Origin: Malurus cyaneus samueli
Taxonomy: Eukaryota; Chordata; Aves; Passeriformes; Maluridae
Assembly: GCA_009741485.1 (NCBI GenBank)
Contig: CM019218.1
Location: 49,876,719-49,940,718, forward strand
DNA: 64,000 nucleotides
Direction of reading: 5' to 3'
Shown here: positions 38,556 to 51,215 of the stretch, one piece after another
How positions within the stretch are numbered: position 1 is the first letter of the stretch
Layout: every line of letters starts with the position of its first letter
The notes under the pieces: generated by a model
Told to the model about the DNA's origin: nothing
The model's database searches: none
What the model saw: only the letters and a program-made list of their open reading frames with translations
Program-made: the position numbers and the translations under genes

Positions 38556-41500
38556 AAATCCCATTGAATTTTAACATTCTTTTGAATCTGTTGATTGCAC
38601 AATAAAGAAATTTGTTTGAAACCTTGGAAATGGGAGAAATGGAAAAGATTATCGACTCACCAAACAGTAAAAGTACAAGTGGTAGTACACATAAAAAGCC
38701 AAATTCTGATATGTTTTAAAACCCTACAAGCTCACACCGTACAAGGTTTGATACTCACTGTGTGATCTCTAACCAGGTAATTTCAGTAGGATTTGGATAC
38801 CCAGGATGTGGCTGGATCGTTAGGCTGAACCTGCTTAAGAGGACCAGCTCTTATTTCTCAAAGTGAAAAACAATGAATGCATTTGTCATCTCTGAAGAGA
38901 TTGGAAAGATCATTTGCTCAGAGTTTCAGAAGCGATGAATTCCTTTCCCACAGGCACAGGGCTGTGTTCCTGATGAACCCAGACTCAGGTGGGTGCAGAC
39001 ACATTGTCCTGCACAGACAGGCGCCTTGCAGGGCTTCTCATCCTCGTCTGCTCTCCCAGCTTCCATGGACACCAAATTGCTTTTCATTGTGTGCGTGTCA
39101 GGGCAGCTTGTCTGAGCCCTGCTATTTCTGACAGACCCAATAAATGTTCCTGATTTCATTACCTGAGTTCTGATTGTTAAGGAGAGTGTCACCCATTAGT
39201 GTCACCAATTAAAGGTGACATTTGTTAAATATTGGTAAATCAGGGCCCAGCTTCACATCTGAGTCTCCAGGGCAGCGTTTATGCTATGGTTACACCAAAT
39301 TATCCACTGTGGATGCCGTGGTTACATCTTCAAGGATTAATAAGCGTTGGCCAAACTCCTGTCTAAAATATCTGGGACAAATAATCCCTGAACTTCTCAA
39401 GTCTCCAGTGAACAATGGGTTTTCATTGGATGCACTTATTGGCACTGGAAAAAAGTCAGCTGAGTGACCGCAGGCAGAGACAGCGACGTGGGGTCAGGAC
39501 AGGGGCACTCGGAGCATGTGCTGGTGGTCACACCACACTGCAGTGCCTCCGCCCTTCCACTGGCCATTTCCTTCATCCAAGGACTCTGGAGAAGGCAAAA
39601 TAACCATGGTCGTGACCTTGTGACACTGCCCTGAAGTCGGGCTGTGCCAGAGTTAATTACCCTGTATCCATGAGAGATACAATATTCCTAAAGAAAACAT
39701 AAAAAGTGTCGATTGCACGCTCCAACCCAGCCACCCACCCAGGAGGAAATGTCCCAAGCTGTGATGGGGTCAGGGCTAATGTCATGAGGGGAAATTGTGC
39801 CACCAGCACTCCCAGATGATATTTTTAGGTTGGATAAATTAACATCTGAATGGTGCAGAGTGGAGTAGGAGCCGTTCTGCTGGGGAAGTAACCAGAGATT
39901 CAGGCTGACCAGAGCTTGGTCCCCTCGGGGCCTCCCTCACAGCATTCTTGGAGCCATCAAAGGTTTCAGCCTTGGCTTCAAAGCCTTCGCTCCCTCCCTC
40001 TGGCTTTTCCTGGTCTCTGCTTGGGAGGGGCCTTCACTGTTCCCTCACCTTCGTCGGGTGTTTTGGAGCAGGAGGGTTGTGCCAATTATAGTTTCCCAGG
40101 GAGTGATTCTTTTGTTTTGCTTTCCAGTCCTTTCCCCGGGGAGCCAGGTGGGGGAGGAAGGGAATATGGCTTGCTGCAGAGCATGAAAGAAAAAGGGAAG
40201 AGAAAGCCTGGAGGCCCAGTTGAGGGGGAAGGAGGAACTGGGGGAGGGAGCAGAAAGCAAAGAAAATGTGCAAATAGCCTCGTTAGGGCAAGGGGGATCC
40301 TCTGGCCCGGGATTTGAAAACTTAATTGAACAAAGACCGCACTGCATCAAAGAGATCCTCTATCTGTAGGGAGATGGGCCGACAGATCTGAGGAATATTT
40401 TCCGTGTGCTGTTCTCTGTTACTCACCAGGAACAGGAGTGTGGGCTCCAGAAGGCTTCCTGCTTCCCTGACGAAAACATTGACTCTTTTTTTTATTATTA
40501 TTATTTTTGGGTTGTGGTTTTTTAATTTTTTTTTCCCTTACTGCTCTTAGCCCAACAGACCCGAATTCCTGTGAGCTGCTGTGCTGTGTGTGGAAAGCTG
40601 GGCACCGCCCTGCTGAGAGGAAACACTGACCACACTCGTGGTAAATAGAGTTGCCCTGAGCTGCTGGGGAAGCAGCAGCTGCTGAATTTGCCCTCCCTCA
40701 CTCAGAGATGGGAGGAAATGTCACCTCACAGCAAACCACAAAGATTTTGGCACCACCACACCTTTGCTCGAGGTGCTCCAGGGACATCACCAGCCCTCTG
40801 CCCCAGGGAAGGAACCAGCAGCTCCATGGCTTCCGTGACCATTTCCAGTTGAGCTCCCAGGAGTGAGTTCCAGGCTTCTCCTCCCTCTGGGTGCCTTTAG
40901 CTCTTCTGTGCCACCTCCTCATTGCTGGGGACAGTCCTGTGCCATCTGGAGAGGTGCCAGTAATCACATTTGGGAGGGGGGCAAACTGTTCCAGGAGCAG
41001 TTTGAAATCCTGGCCCGTAATGCGCTGTGTACTGCGTCATTCCAGAGAGAACTCCCATCTTCCAGGGAATTAAAATTAGAGTTGAACAGCAGTGACTCAG
41101 GCTCACTGTTTTCATTTTCCGTTTTCTGATTCCAAGCCAGATTTGCAGAAGCTCCTGGGATTCATAGCTCTTTCTGAACACGGTAGCAAGGGTGAGTGTT
41201 TTGTCCTCCAAAACCTGCCCTGAAGCCAAGCCTGGGGCTGATTCTCCCTTTCCTTTCCTAAATAGTCTCCAGATGGAATATTTTATGTGTGCAAAATAAA
41301 TTCAGGTAAGGCTGAGACAAAGCCTTGGGTCCCTGGTGCTGCTTCTGAGCTGGGCTCTCTGAGCTTATCTCAGGTTCCACAGCATTGCAGAAGTCTCCTG
41401 AGAACCCCACCTGGTAATAATAAAAAAAAAAAAAGAAGGGATGTCTCACAGTGCCATAGGCCCTGTCTCCATAAAAATGAACTCTCTGGGATCTGCCCCT

Positions 41501-42229
41501 GCAAGAGAATGTGACTGTGTGGTGCTCATGGCTTAGAGGTGAAACTCCAGCAGTGGCAGAATCCTCTCTCCTGGAAAGGTGAGGGTGAAGGATGAACAAT
41601 TGAATTTCATTCAAGTAAATAAACCTCACTAATTAATCCCCAAGTGCTGAGCCTTGGAGACATGCTGTGCCCCTGTGCTGGGTGCTGTGTCTTAGTTTAG
41701 GTCTAGGATGTATAAATTACAGTCTGTTGTTTCACTCTCCCTTTACATGAGCCAAAAGATTTCACAGTGTAAAAATATATGTTTTAAAAGTGATGGAACA
41801 AGAAACTTGTACCCTGTCAGTGACGAGTTTGTGGGAATAAGTTCATGCACTGTAATATATTTAAATATATCTAAAGATCAGACTTGTCTAAGTCTCTGTT
41901 TCTTCAGAAAATGGCCTTCACCAGGGCTGGTCTATGGGCAGGATGTGCAAATGAGGTGAATCCACAGAAACCTCCTGACAGCAGCCTCAGACGTGCCTGT
42001 GTGCAGTTGGTTTGTGACTGAAGATGTGTCCCCTCCACCAGTTCCTGTTGTGTTTGTGTGATGACATTTCCCAGCAAAGGTCTTTCTGTGGGCAGAATCG
42101 TGCCAGCAAATAACTGGGTTTGTTAGCATCTGCTTTTGCTTGAGGAGACATCCTCTTGCTGATAGAAGGATTCTGCAGTAAATATTTTCTATCTCCTGAG
42201 GTATCGAGAGTTGCAGATGCATTTGGACA

Positions 42230-42320
42230 ATGCTCTCAGCACAGGGTGGGATTTTAGGGTGTCCTGTGCAGGGCCAAGAAGGTCCTTGTGGGTGTCTTCC
42301 AGCTCAGGATATTCTGTGAT
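42230..42320 (+). repeat. CR1 LINE tail fragment
   Basis: Contains 'cacagggtgggattttaggg' and ends 'ggatattctgtgattctgtg', a CR1 3' terminus in sense orientation. It shares its body with the copy at about 6300. Confidence 0.75.
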
Positions 42321-44394
42321 TCTGTGAGCCCTTAAATTTGGCTGAGATTTCTTCCAAATCATAATGTCTAGAATGTCCTCGTTTCCTCTGTGAGACTGAA
42401 ATCTCCAAAACTATGGCAGCAGTTTGACAAGAACATCTTACTCCAGGTCAGTGTGCTCATGGACCCTGGCCTGGGGATGTTATAGAACATTTAACCAACG
42501 ATATTGGACACAAGTGGCATTTTCTTACTCTAAAACCCATCAAGTGCAACACAGTGGGACTTTCCAAACACTCACAAACTCGGAATAAGGAGGGGAATAT
42601 TGTAGCACAAAGCAGCTTCCACGTATGTGTGACATCCACATGTAGCACTGCCCAGGGCTGGCTCAGGGATGGCTTTGGAAGGACAATCAAATCGCTGATT
42701 TTGGGGTGACACCAGAGCTGTGTGGCTGTGCTGGCACATCCCAACCCCAGCTCTGGGAATTTGGCTGAACACTCTGACCTCCGCCTTGTGTCCTGGTGAT
42801 GGGCCACGTTCAGTTTCTGTACAATGCCAAAAGCAAACTGGACATGGATTATGTTTGGATGACAAGATTTTTGTGGACTGTGCTTTATAAAATGTGGTGA
42901 TGGGCCTAACCCCAGGGAAGAAGGGCTTGAAAAGAGCAGGTGACATGTCCCAGGTGAGCGCTGAGTGCTCTGTTTGCTTTGCAGGGGGTGAAATAACTAC
43001 TGAATAAACCCTTTGTTCCCAAGTCTGTCATCTGGAATTATCTTCACACATGAAGGGTAACTTTGCTATGAAGTCAAAAGTTCTGTTAAGATTACAAGGT
43101 TGTCCAAGTTGCTTGCTAATATTTGGGTTTTGTTTATTTTTGTTATTTTTTTTTTAAATATCCATTATTGCAAAACTTTAATCATGTTTAAAATTTACAT
43201 TCTGTGATCTGAGCAGGCTCTAGAAATGCTGCAAACCACCGTGGAGAAGAGAGGTGAGTACTGGAAATCACCATCTCAAAGAAGTCACAAAGTGAAATGG
43301 CTGAAAAACCCCAACCTTCAAATTATTTCCTTTGTTTGTCTTGTCTCAGGAAATTAGCCATCAACTAATTTAGATGACAATGGATTCGATTTCCTTAATT
43401 AAAGGCAGGTAACTCTCAGATAACTGTACACACATTAAAAATACTTTGGAGCATCCATTACCTCAAAATAATGGCTCAAAAGTTGTGTTTCTGTCCCTCG
43501 GCCATTTTTGACCCTTGGAAGATTTTACTGATAAAAAGCTCTTTAAAGTAATGGGGGATGGTGTAAAAAGATTTTGGAAAATCACAGTGGATTATAACAG
43601 CTGGTTGTTTTTAATTCCAGTTGGATTTCAGGAATTCTGGTAGACTGAGGAAGCCCCATCCTCTGCACAGTTCCTGCTTGGAAAGCACAGTCAACAAGCA
43701 TTAATTTGTACTCAAAAATGCCTTATTGTATAAAATCTGATTCAAAGTATTATTAATTACACTTGTACCAGATAATTTTGTCTTCTCTGGCCCAAGTGAA
43801 AGAGATGAAGCCTGGACTAAACCCAGCCTAGCTGCAAAGAGGGATTTTTGGGAGGTTGTTGCAGCAACAGCCCTGGGTGGTTTTCTTATGTTACCTGATA
43901 ACCCAAATCGGGAGCTTTTTTATCTAAGGCAATCCCTTTGGAGCAAGTTAACTGTTTAATGAGAGGTTAAAAATCACGTTGTATGAACGAGTATCATGTA
44001 TGAATGAGTTTGGCAAAGCACATCAACAGCACTGTGTATCTGTAACTAAAATGCCTGTTCAAGTCCTCTTGTTTTCTCAAGTGCTAAAAAAGTAATTCAG
44101 TTCCGTTCTTTCTCCAGTAAGCAAAACCCAGGCATAAAATTTACCAAAAACTATGGTTTACAGCAGTTTGATCAACACTCTTATTTAAAGCTCATGGGGA
44201 GAAATTACTCTTGATAGAATTGTTCATAGATGTAAACCCTACACGGATGGACCTCATCGGGCCAGAAACACAAGGAAATAAAGCTTCATTTTTCATTTTA
44301 GTCAGAAAAACAACATTTGTGGGGGTGTTACCGCTCCCTGATTTCAGAGCCCGGGCGGGGCCCGAGCAACCGCCTCAGCGCTCCCGCCATTGCC

Positions 44395-44534
44395 GCCAAG
44401 GTCCCACCCACCACCGCGCGTGCCGTGACGTCACCTGTCAATCAGAGCAACTACGCCCTCTGATTTGCTGTCGCATTGAGTCACGTGGGAGAGGACTGGC
44501 CGTATATAAAGTCGGGCGGGTTAGCCGCCGGCCG
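44395..44534 (+). promoter_or_regulatory. SRSF3: SRSF3 promoter (CRE, E-box, TATA)
   Basis: Upstream of SRSF3 exon 1 lie a palindromic CRE TGACGTCA (44426–44433), an E-box CACGTG (44482–44487) and a TATA element TATATAAA (44503–44510). Transcription probably starts about 30 bp after the TATA. The GC-rich stretch from 44.35 to 45.1 kb is a CpG island covering promoter, exon 1 and early intron. Confidence 0.75.
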
Positions 44535-44636
44535 CCATTTTGTCCAGTGAGGAAAAGCGGAGCTGGGGTCTCGCTGTGGGTCGAGTCGGCTGAGTTTAGC
44601 GCGGGCTCCCTTCGCGCGCCCTCCCTCTCAGCACCG
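44535..44636 (+). other. SRSF3: SRSF3 non-coding exon 1
   Basis: The sequence from the inferred start to the donor at 44637 (CACCG|GTGAGG) contains no ATG and resembles my memory of the human SRSF3 5'UTR (the 'gagtcggctgagtttagcg' region). The 5' boundary is approximate. Confidence 0.7.
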
Positions 44637-45407
44637 GTGAGGCTCTTCACCCCGGAGGTGGTGGGGGGAGGCGTTAGCCGCGATCTCGGTCCCCGGCGGG
44701 GCGGATGGAGGCGGTGGTGGCGGCAAACAAAGAGCAGCCGCCATTTTGTAACGCTGGGCCTGGGGCGGCGGCTGCCGCGGCCCTGAGCGGAACCGGACAG
44801 GGAGACGGCGGGGAGGCCCCGGGTTGCCGGGAGGAGCCCGTTCTCGGCCTGCTCCCCGCGGCGTGTGAGGCGAGGCGGGGCGGGAGGTGCCGCGGGGGCG
44901 GAGTGGCCTGCCCCACGCCGAGGAGCAGCGTTGGTCGTCCACACCGCGCCGAGGAGCAGCTCCGGGGCGAGTTCCTGGGCAGTGCCCGCGGGGCTCCGCC
45001 GGAGATGGCGCTGCCCCCCTTCCGTACGCGGATGGCCCTGATCCTAATCCCGATCCGGGAACAATGGAGCCGCCCGCGCGCGACGCCCTCTGCAGATCCC
45101 CCCTGTTAAGCGAGAAGGCGCGCAGGACCCACCCCCCCTCAAATCTGTAAACCGTCAAAGTAAACGAAATTCCCGGAAATAGTGAATTTCCATTACAATG
45201 CGGCATAGCAGCTCTCTTTTCTTATGGTTTAAACACACTTCTCCCACCCCGCCCCGCCCGCCTTCCACACAAGTTTTCCATTGTATCAGATCGTATCACT
45301 GCTGTAAGTTTCAGGGGGAAGCAGCCAACAGCACGACTTCCTTGAAAGTGAACAAGCACATGCGTTTTGTGAAATATACGTGAACTTCTTTTTTTTTTTT
45401 TTATAAG

Positions 45408-48400
45408 CATCACGCGACTCTTGTCCGCTGGACTGCAAGGTTTACGTAGGTAACCTTGGAAACAATGGCAACAAAACGGAATTAGAACGAGCTTTTGGCT
45501 ACTATGGACCACTGCGCAGTGTATGGGTGGCAAGAAATCCCCCTGGTTTTGCCTTTGTGGAATTTGAAGATCCTCGAGATGCAGCTGATGCAGTGAGAGA
45601 GCTAGACGGAAGGTAAAATGTGCTTGGCTTGGCTGGTCAAAATATGAGACATTGTGGGAGGGATAAAGTTTTTAATTGGGAAGCTTAAACTGCAGAAAAA
45701 AGGTCTTGGCACATTTGTTATGCACTATTTATTTATATGACACTGTAAGGGTGTTCTTATAGTGCAGAAATAGAATCTCAGAGTGGTTTGATCTGGAAGG
45801 GACCTCAAAGTTCATGCAGTCGCATCCTCCCCATGGGCAGGGACACCTTTCACTCCCCCAGATTGCTCCAAGCCAGCCCCGTCCAGCCTGGCCTTGAACA
45901 CCTTCAGGGATGGAGCAGCCACAGCTTCTCTGTGCACCCTGTGCCGGGGCCTCATCACCCTCACAGGGAGCAATTTCTTCCCAGTATCCCATCTAACCCT
46001 GCCCTCACTTATAAATAGCATTATAATGGTTAATTTTGCACTTCACGGTTGAATTCCCAAGTTAGAAATGACTTGCATCTCTTTGTGTGTTTTAATTAAA
46101 TTGAGGATGGTGTTACTATAAAGATGCAAGACTGATCATGAAAATTCTCCTTTATTCTTGCCCTGCCTGCTTTTCAGTTTTGAGAAGCAGCCAAACCTTC
46201 TGTCTGCCATAGAATTCCAGAATGGTTTGACCTGGAAGGGATCTTAAAATTATCCAGTCCCACCCCCTGCTGTGGGCAGGAACACTTTCCACTATCCCAG
46301 GCTGCTCCAAGCCCTGTCCAACCTGGCCTTGGACACTTCCGTGGAAGGGTCCGTTGCAGTCATGCTGGAGCTGTGTTGTGATGACAGACCATTTTTTTCC
46401 CTTATCCATTCGTTTTCCCCTTCCTGGGTTGTGTATGTTTTCCTCCCTGCTGCCTACTCCCTGGAAATGCTAACCCATGTCAACCTCTCTTTGCAGAACT
46501 CTGTGTGGGTGTCGTGTCCGAGTGGAGCTCTCCAACGGGGAGAAGCGGAGTCGGAACCGTGGCCCCCCTCCATCGTGGGGCCGGCGCCCTCGGGATGACT
46601 ATCGTAGGAGGAGTCCCCCTCCTCGGCGCAGGTACCTGGGCACAGCACAATCCTAGAGCTCTTGGCACAGTTACCACGTAGCATCCTAGAAGCAGGCTTG
46701 TTAAAGGCATGTTGATGGATAACATTCATCTATCTGGTCATGATTTGGAGATGACAAAAAAAAAAAAACAAACCAAAATCAACCCCCCACAAAATCGAGG
46801 TGAACTTAAGTTGTGTTGAATGTTGGCTTGTGTCCTTAGGTGACTGTGCAGTTGGTAGGCAGTGCCCTCTGTCTTGGGCTTATCCTCGTTCCTCCTAAAA
46901 TCTGCTCATCTTCTAGTCACACTTTCCCTTTCTTCCCCATACTTCAACTTAGGCTGTTCCTTTCCTTTGTTCCATAATGGCAGAACATGACATACAGCAG
47001 TTTAGCATTTCCATACGGATGGGTTTTTTCGCTTTGTTTGCAGAATTTAAATACTTCCCAAGCAGGCAGCTGTTTAATAATAGATTGAGTAACAGTTGCT
47101 CTAAACATCTGGAATCTTGACACTTTAGTGTTAGCTTGGAATTAAAGCATCGTGTGACAATCCTGTCACTTGAGGTTTGCAAACCCAGCTCTAGCATATA
47201 GCAGGATTTTTGGGAGCTGGCACGTTCTTGGACCCAGACTAGTTTGTCTGGCAGTTTAAGTGTGCAACGTGGTTTTTGCAGGACTGAATTTACCTGTGGC
47301 AGGTGAGTGAAGTCCTCCTGAGTCAGGGTTTCAAGCTTACCCTTTTGCTGTTGAAAAAAATAACACATTAGGAGTATTTGTTAGCTAATAGATGGTTGTA
47401 CTGATGGCTTGTTTTTCATTTTTTTTATGCTTTTTGGTCCATCTATTAATAAAAATGAACCCGTTACAGAGTCACCATCATGTCTCTTCTCACCACCCTC
47501 TGAGTCTGCATTAGCCAGCCAACTAGCCCTTTCAGCGTCATGTGACCAGCGCGCCCCATGCAGCTTGGCTGGTGTCGTTTCACATGACCCAGGCATGGCC
47601 AGTCGTCAGGTTGCACCGCCCTTTGGTTCCCGAGCATGCTGTTTTCTCTCAGCCTTCTCTCCAACCTTAACCAAATCGGCAGCAGCCACCTCGACCGCCC
47701 ACACATTCCCGGCCAATCAGCTCAGCTGTTTATTTACCAAATGTCTTCACAACAACTACAGCAGCAGCCTTCGGCTAACAAAAAAGCAGGAAAAATCCAC
47801 AACACCCCCTTCGCCAACCAACTAAATACAACGCAACATCTGGCAAAACCTTTTCAGCAAATTCTTCTTGGCAGTCAGTCCGGCAGCCTCACCTCACCAT
47901 TTCTAGCTTGTTGAAACCAAAGACTTGTAAGTTTTTCCTGCTTATACAGTTTACTGCTGGTTAAAATAAGGAGTAAGCGGCTTATAAGTAATTACTTTTC
48001 TCAATCAAAGGCTGGCTGTGCATAATTGAGTGGTAACGTACATATGTTGCTTGAGAAAACTTTTAAGGGTGATATGGAAGCTCTTACACTGTGAATGACG
48101 TAAAACCAGGATATTTGCATGTGAGATGCCAAACTAAATTTTTTATAAAGCTCTAACAAATGTAGCTTTTCCTTGCCGGAAAAATCCTATCACCTTTAAA
48201 TGGTTTTACTAACAGTTTTCAAAACTTAAAACAATGACTTTTTGGGATGAACTGGGCCGAGCTAAGGTTATATTTTTAATTTTTTATTTTTGATAAGAAA
48301 TTAGTCTAAACACACTCTATGGCATTAAAAATGACAATCACAAGTATGCAGTTCTAATGTAGCACTTAATGGCATTATCAATATTGACACTGAGCGCATT

Positions 48401-49785
48401 TTCACTTTTTTTTCCACTTGATATCTCTTATGTCTTGTTACGGACCTTTTTGGCTTGCATGGGTTCCAAAACATTTGCTCTGTGCTATTTTTTTTTTTTT
48501 TTGGAACCACTTGTGGGACTTTGGTGTGATGTTCTGGGCAGTGTATTTAGTTGAAATGGAAAGTGTTGCATTGGACAACTCTGCTCTGACGCATTCTTAG
48601 TTAAGTGAATTCGTGGTTGGAAACGTGCTGTTCACACTGAGCTTGGTTTTACTGCCTAATCTTTCCATGCCTTTTACTGGATGATGGATGCCAGTTATTC
48701 TTGGCACGTTCCCTGGGCCCAACAGTGAGTTTGACAAGTTGGGAAATGCCTCACCCCATTAAAATTCAAAGAATGAATAAAGTTCCTCATATTTGGTTTT
48801 CTGGTTCTAGATCACCGCGAAGGAGAAGCTTTTCCCGGAGCCGCAGCAGGTACGAAGCCCTTCCCTACCCCCTGGACTGCTTCAGCCTGGAGGGTCGAAA
48901 AGGAACAGCCCGAAACAGCTCCACATGTGGGCTGTGCACTGTCAGACTGTAGTTTGGTAAAAGGGAAACACTTGCTTCTGTCCTACTGCCTGTCTGGAAT
49001 TACTGAGCTGTTTGAGATTCCAGGGGAGTAGGGGAAGGATATTGAGAATGGAAGTAATTTCCGTTCTGCAGCTGCCTGGGATTTTCTGACAGTTTTCCCC
49101 AAAGTTCAAGTAGTAATGTGCTACTCTCTCACAGATACTGTGAGCATAGGATTATAGAGCCCTGAAGTGGGAAAAGACCTTTATGCTTGAGTCCAGCGAT
49201 AAATCAGGATGTGATTAGGTGGGATTCAGCAAAAAAGACCCTCTGCAAGGTGCTGCGTATCTATTTATGTTGTAAGTTTTTGGCTCAGGCTGGTTATTCT
49301 TCCTACAAGAAAGGGTTAATAGCAGCATCAGTAGCAGGTGTCCCCTGGCTGAATAGTTAAAACTGCTGAAGGGAAGCTCCTCAGGGGAGCCTTGCTGGCT
49401 TAATTGAGCTTTGTTCTGATGATGTGGTGTTGTGATCTGTACCAGGTCCCTCTCCAGAGACAGAAGAAGAGAGAGATCACTCTCACGGGAGAGGAACCAC
49501 AAGCCTTCTCGCTCCTTTTCCAGGTCTCGCAGGTAAGAAGAGTCTTCAGTGTTTGTGTGTTCTGAGTAAATGTAAAGAGGGTGGCAGTAGAGGATTACCT
49601 CTAGTGTCATAGGAAGTTCTTCACCCTGAACAATAAAATTATTAAATGAGCACTATTTTTAAAATGCATAAATATGACCTGCTGATTGGGGCAAGGGGAC
49701 TTTAAGGAAAATCTCCTGGCACCTGGATCCTAACCTAACCTGTCTGTTTTTCTTCAGTCGCTCCAGGTCAAATGAGAGGAAGTAA
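45408..49785 (+). CDS. SRSF3: SRSF3 (SRp20) splicing factor; initiator ATG not found
   Basis: Coding exons at 45408–45612, 46497–46631, 48811–48849, 49446–49532 and 49758–49785 join in frame. From GAC 45416 they encode 161 residues that correspond to human residues 4–164 ([13 protein letters not shown]... to ...SNERK). The RRM has RNP2 VYVGNL and RNP1 GFAFVEF; an RS domain rich in SRSRS and RRR follows. SRSF3 is the smallest classical SR protein and acts in the nucleus in splicing, export and alternative polyadenylation. Expected residues M-H-R before D are not encoded: the exon begins CATCACGCGAC, and the frame upstream reads TAA GCA TCA CGC GAC, with no ATG. Either bases are missing or altered in this sequence, or an unseen upstream exon supplies the start. 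A 457-nt cassette exon lies in the intron after 46631. Confidence 0.93.
45770..46015 (-). repeat. CR1 LINE 3' fragment
   Basis: Antisense CR1 in the SRSF3 intron: plus strand 'ccccatgggcagggacacct', 'ccagcctggccttgaacacc' and 'gccacagcttctctgtgcac'. Confidence 0.85.
46200..46345 (-). repeat. CR1 LINE 3' fragment
   Basis: Antisense CR1, shorter: plus strand 'tagaattccagaatggtttg', 'cactatcccaggctgctcca' and 'ccaacctggccttggacact'. It lies 150 bp upstream of an SRSF3 exon. Confidence 0.85.
47470..47926 (+). other. SRSF3: SRSF3 poison cassette exon
   Basis: A 457-nt segment bounded by an acceptor (CCCGTTACAG at 47460–47469) and a donor (GTAAGT at 47927). Spliced after exon 46497–46631, the frame reads [11 protein letters not shown] and then TGA at 47501–47503. 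Inclusion therefore truncates the protein inside the RS domain and leaves the stop far upstream of later junctions, a target for nonsense-mediated decay. Size and position match the known mammalian SRSF3 exon 4, through which SRSF3 limits its own level. The sequence is rich in C/A motifs (for example acaacaactacagcagcagc) typical of SR-protein binding. Confidence 0.88.
49148..49200 (-). repeat. CR1 LINE tail fragment
   Basis: Short antisense piece: 'cataggattatagagccctg' and 'aagacctttatgcttgagtc', a decayed CR1 tail in the SRSF3 intron. Confidence 0.5.
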
Positions 49786-50540
49786 AACTGTGGGAAGGAG
49801 CTGTGTACAGGAAGTCATGAAATCCGAGGCCAGGAGTATGTACAGAACATTGTTTTGTTTTGAAACTTCATAAAGCTTGGTGCATTTTTAAAATGTTTTA
49901 GCTGTTGAACTTGCTTTGTTTCTTGTATCTTGTAACAGGTGGCAAATGTAAAGATGTGAATCTGTATATGGTTCTGAGCAGACCCTATGATTTGTAATAT
50001 TAATGGTTTTCCAATGTACCATTAGACACGGTTTGTGTGTGTGTGTGAGGTATGGCAAATGGTCTGTGTTGTGTAGCTGGGAGAGCATTACTGGGCTGGG
50101 CTGGGGGTTGGTGGGGTTAATCTCGAGGAAGTGTGCAGGGATGGTGTGTTTCAGACCAGGAAGAGAGCCAGATCTGAGAAATGGAGTACTGAGCCAGTGG
50201 CATGGGGAGGGAAAGGGTTGGGCTGCAGCTTCATCCAGCTCCAGTTCTGACTGAGCTGCTTTATATTCCATGAAATAAAACTTTTTAGCCGTAGGGTCAG
50301 TTAATTTTGTACTTGGTGTGAGTAGAGTCCTTAATTAGCTGATTGTTGATTGACCATCTATTCCAAAACCTCTGAATAGACCAAATCCACAGCAGAACTG
50401 ACACCTGGAGTGGATGTGTTGTGTCTAATGGTACATTGTAAACATTAGGAATTAAACATTTCTTTACTGTACAAGAATTTTCATGTCACTTGTAAAATGT
50501 CTTTTGTGAGATCCTTGGGATTAAAGTTTTGGTTACAACT
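49786..50540 (+). other. SRSF3: SRSF3 3'UTR
   Basis: Non-coding sequence after the TAA stop. AATAAA at 50274–50279 is the main candidate signal, and ATTAAA near 50521 could give a longer form. A short GT microsatellite lies at about 50031–50047. Confidence 0.75.
50274..50279 (+). terminator. SRSF3: Polyadenylation signal, SRSF3
   Basis: AATAAA in 'ccatgaaataaaacttttta', 489 nt after the stop codon. Confidence 0.65.
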
Positions 50541-51149
50541 CGTTGTTCAGTATTTAACTCATCCCTGACTGTGGCAGTCACCCCACCTGGTTTAACACAC
50601 CTGTGAACTGTCCAACACAGCTGTCCCTGGCAGCATCTATTCGCCTGTCCTTGGTGAGGTGCAGGGTGTCACTTTGCCGTGGCAATCTACTCCCTGTTTA
50701 CAGGTTCAGTAGCTGATGCACCTGACTTCTTGCCTAACAGTAAGCCCTGTAGTAATTCCTTGGAAAACCAGCTGGAGATGCAAAGGTTCACTTTTCACGC
50801 TGGCTGTGGGTTAGGAATAGCAGTTAAGGTGTTTGTCCTATCTCAGCTTGGAAGTTGTTGGTCTGGAAACCAATGCTTTCCCAGAAGATTCACTACCTGT
50901 AAAACTGCAGGTGCAGCTCCCACACTGTCCAATGGCTCCCTTGGTCCTGTACTCCAGACAAAGATGTGCTCCATTTGTTCAGTTGAGGTTTAGAGTAAAT
51001 CCCTCACACTTAACACTGCCAGTAGAATTTCCTTTGCTTGGTGTAGTGTCCAGGACAAGGTGGTGGTGAAGCTGCAGGACAAGAATGTGCCAGTGCTGCC
51101 CCCTTGGCTTGCTGAGCTCAGTGTCTGGATTGATATATTTTTTTAAATT

Positions 51150-51215
51150 AGTGTTATTTATGGTTGGACTGGATCTTGAAGGTCTCTTCCAGCCTCAGTG
51201 ACTCTGCAGTTCTGT
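51150..51215 (+). repeat. CR1 LINE tail fragment
   Basis: 'ggttggactggatcttgaag' followed by 'gtctcttccagcctcagtga', a sense CR1 3' end. Confidence 0.65.

Larger units (their letters stand above)
37945..44395. other. Intergenic region between PTH4-like gene and SRSF3
   Basis: No credible exon was recognised on either strand over about 6.4 kb. Apart from CR1 fragments at 38.4 and 42.2 kb it holds AT-rich unique-looking sequence and short homopolymers near 40490 and 41420. It is the upstream region for both diverging genes and may contain their regulatory elements, but I cannot name any. Confidence 0.5.

Noticed and set aside
47409..47825. Open frames over the SRSF3 cassette exon as a separate small gene
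   Set aside because: The region is better explained as the SRSF3 poison exon, with matching splice sites, length and frame-specific stop.
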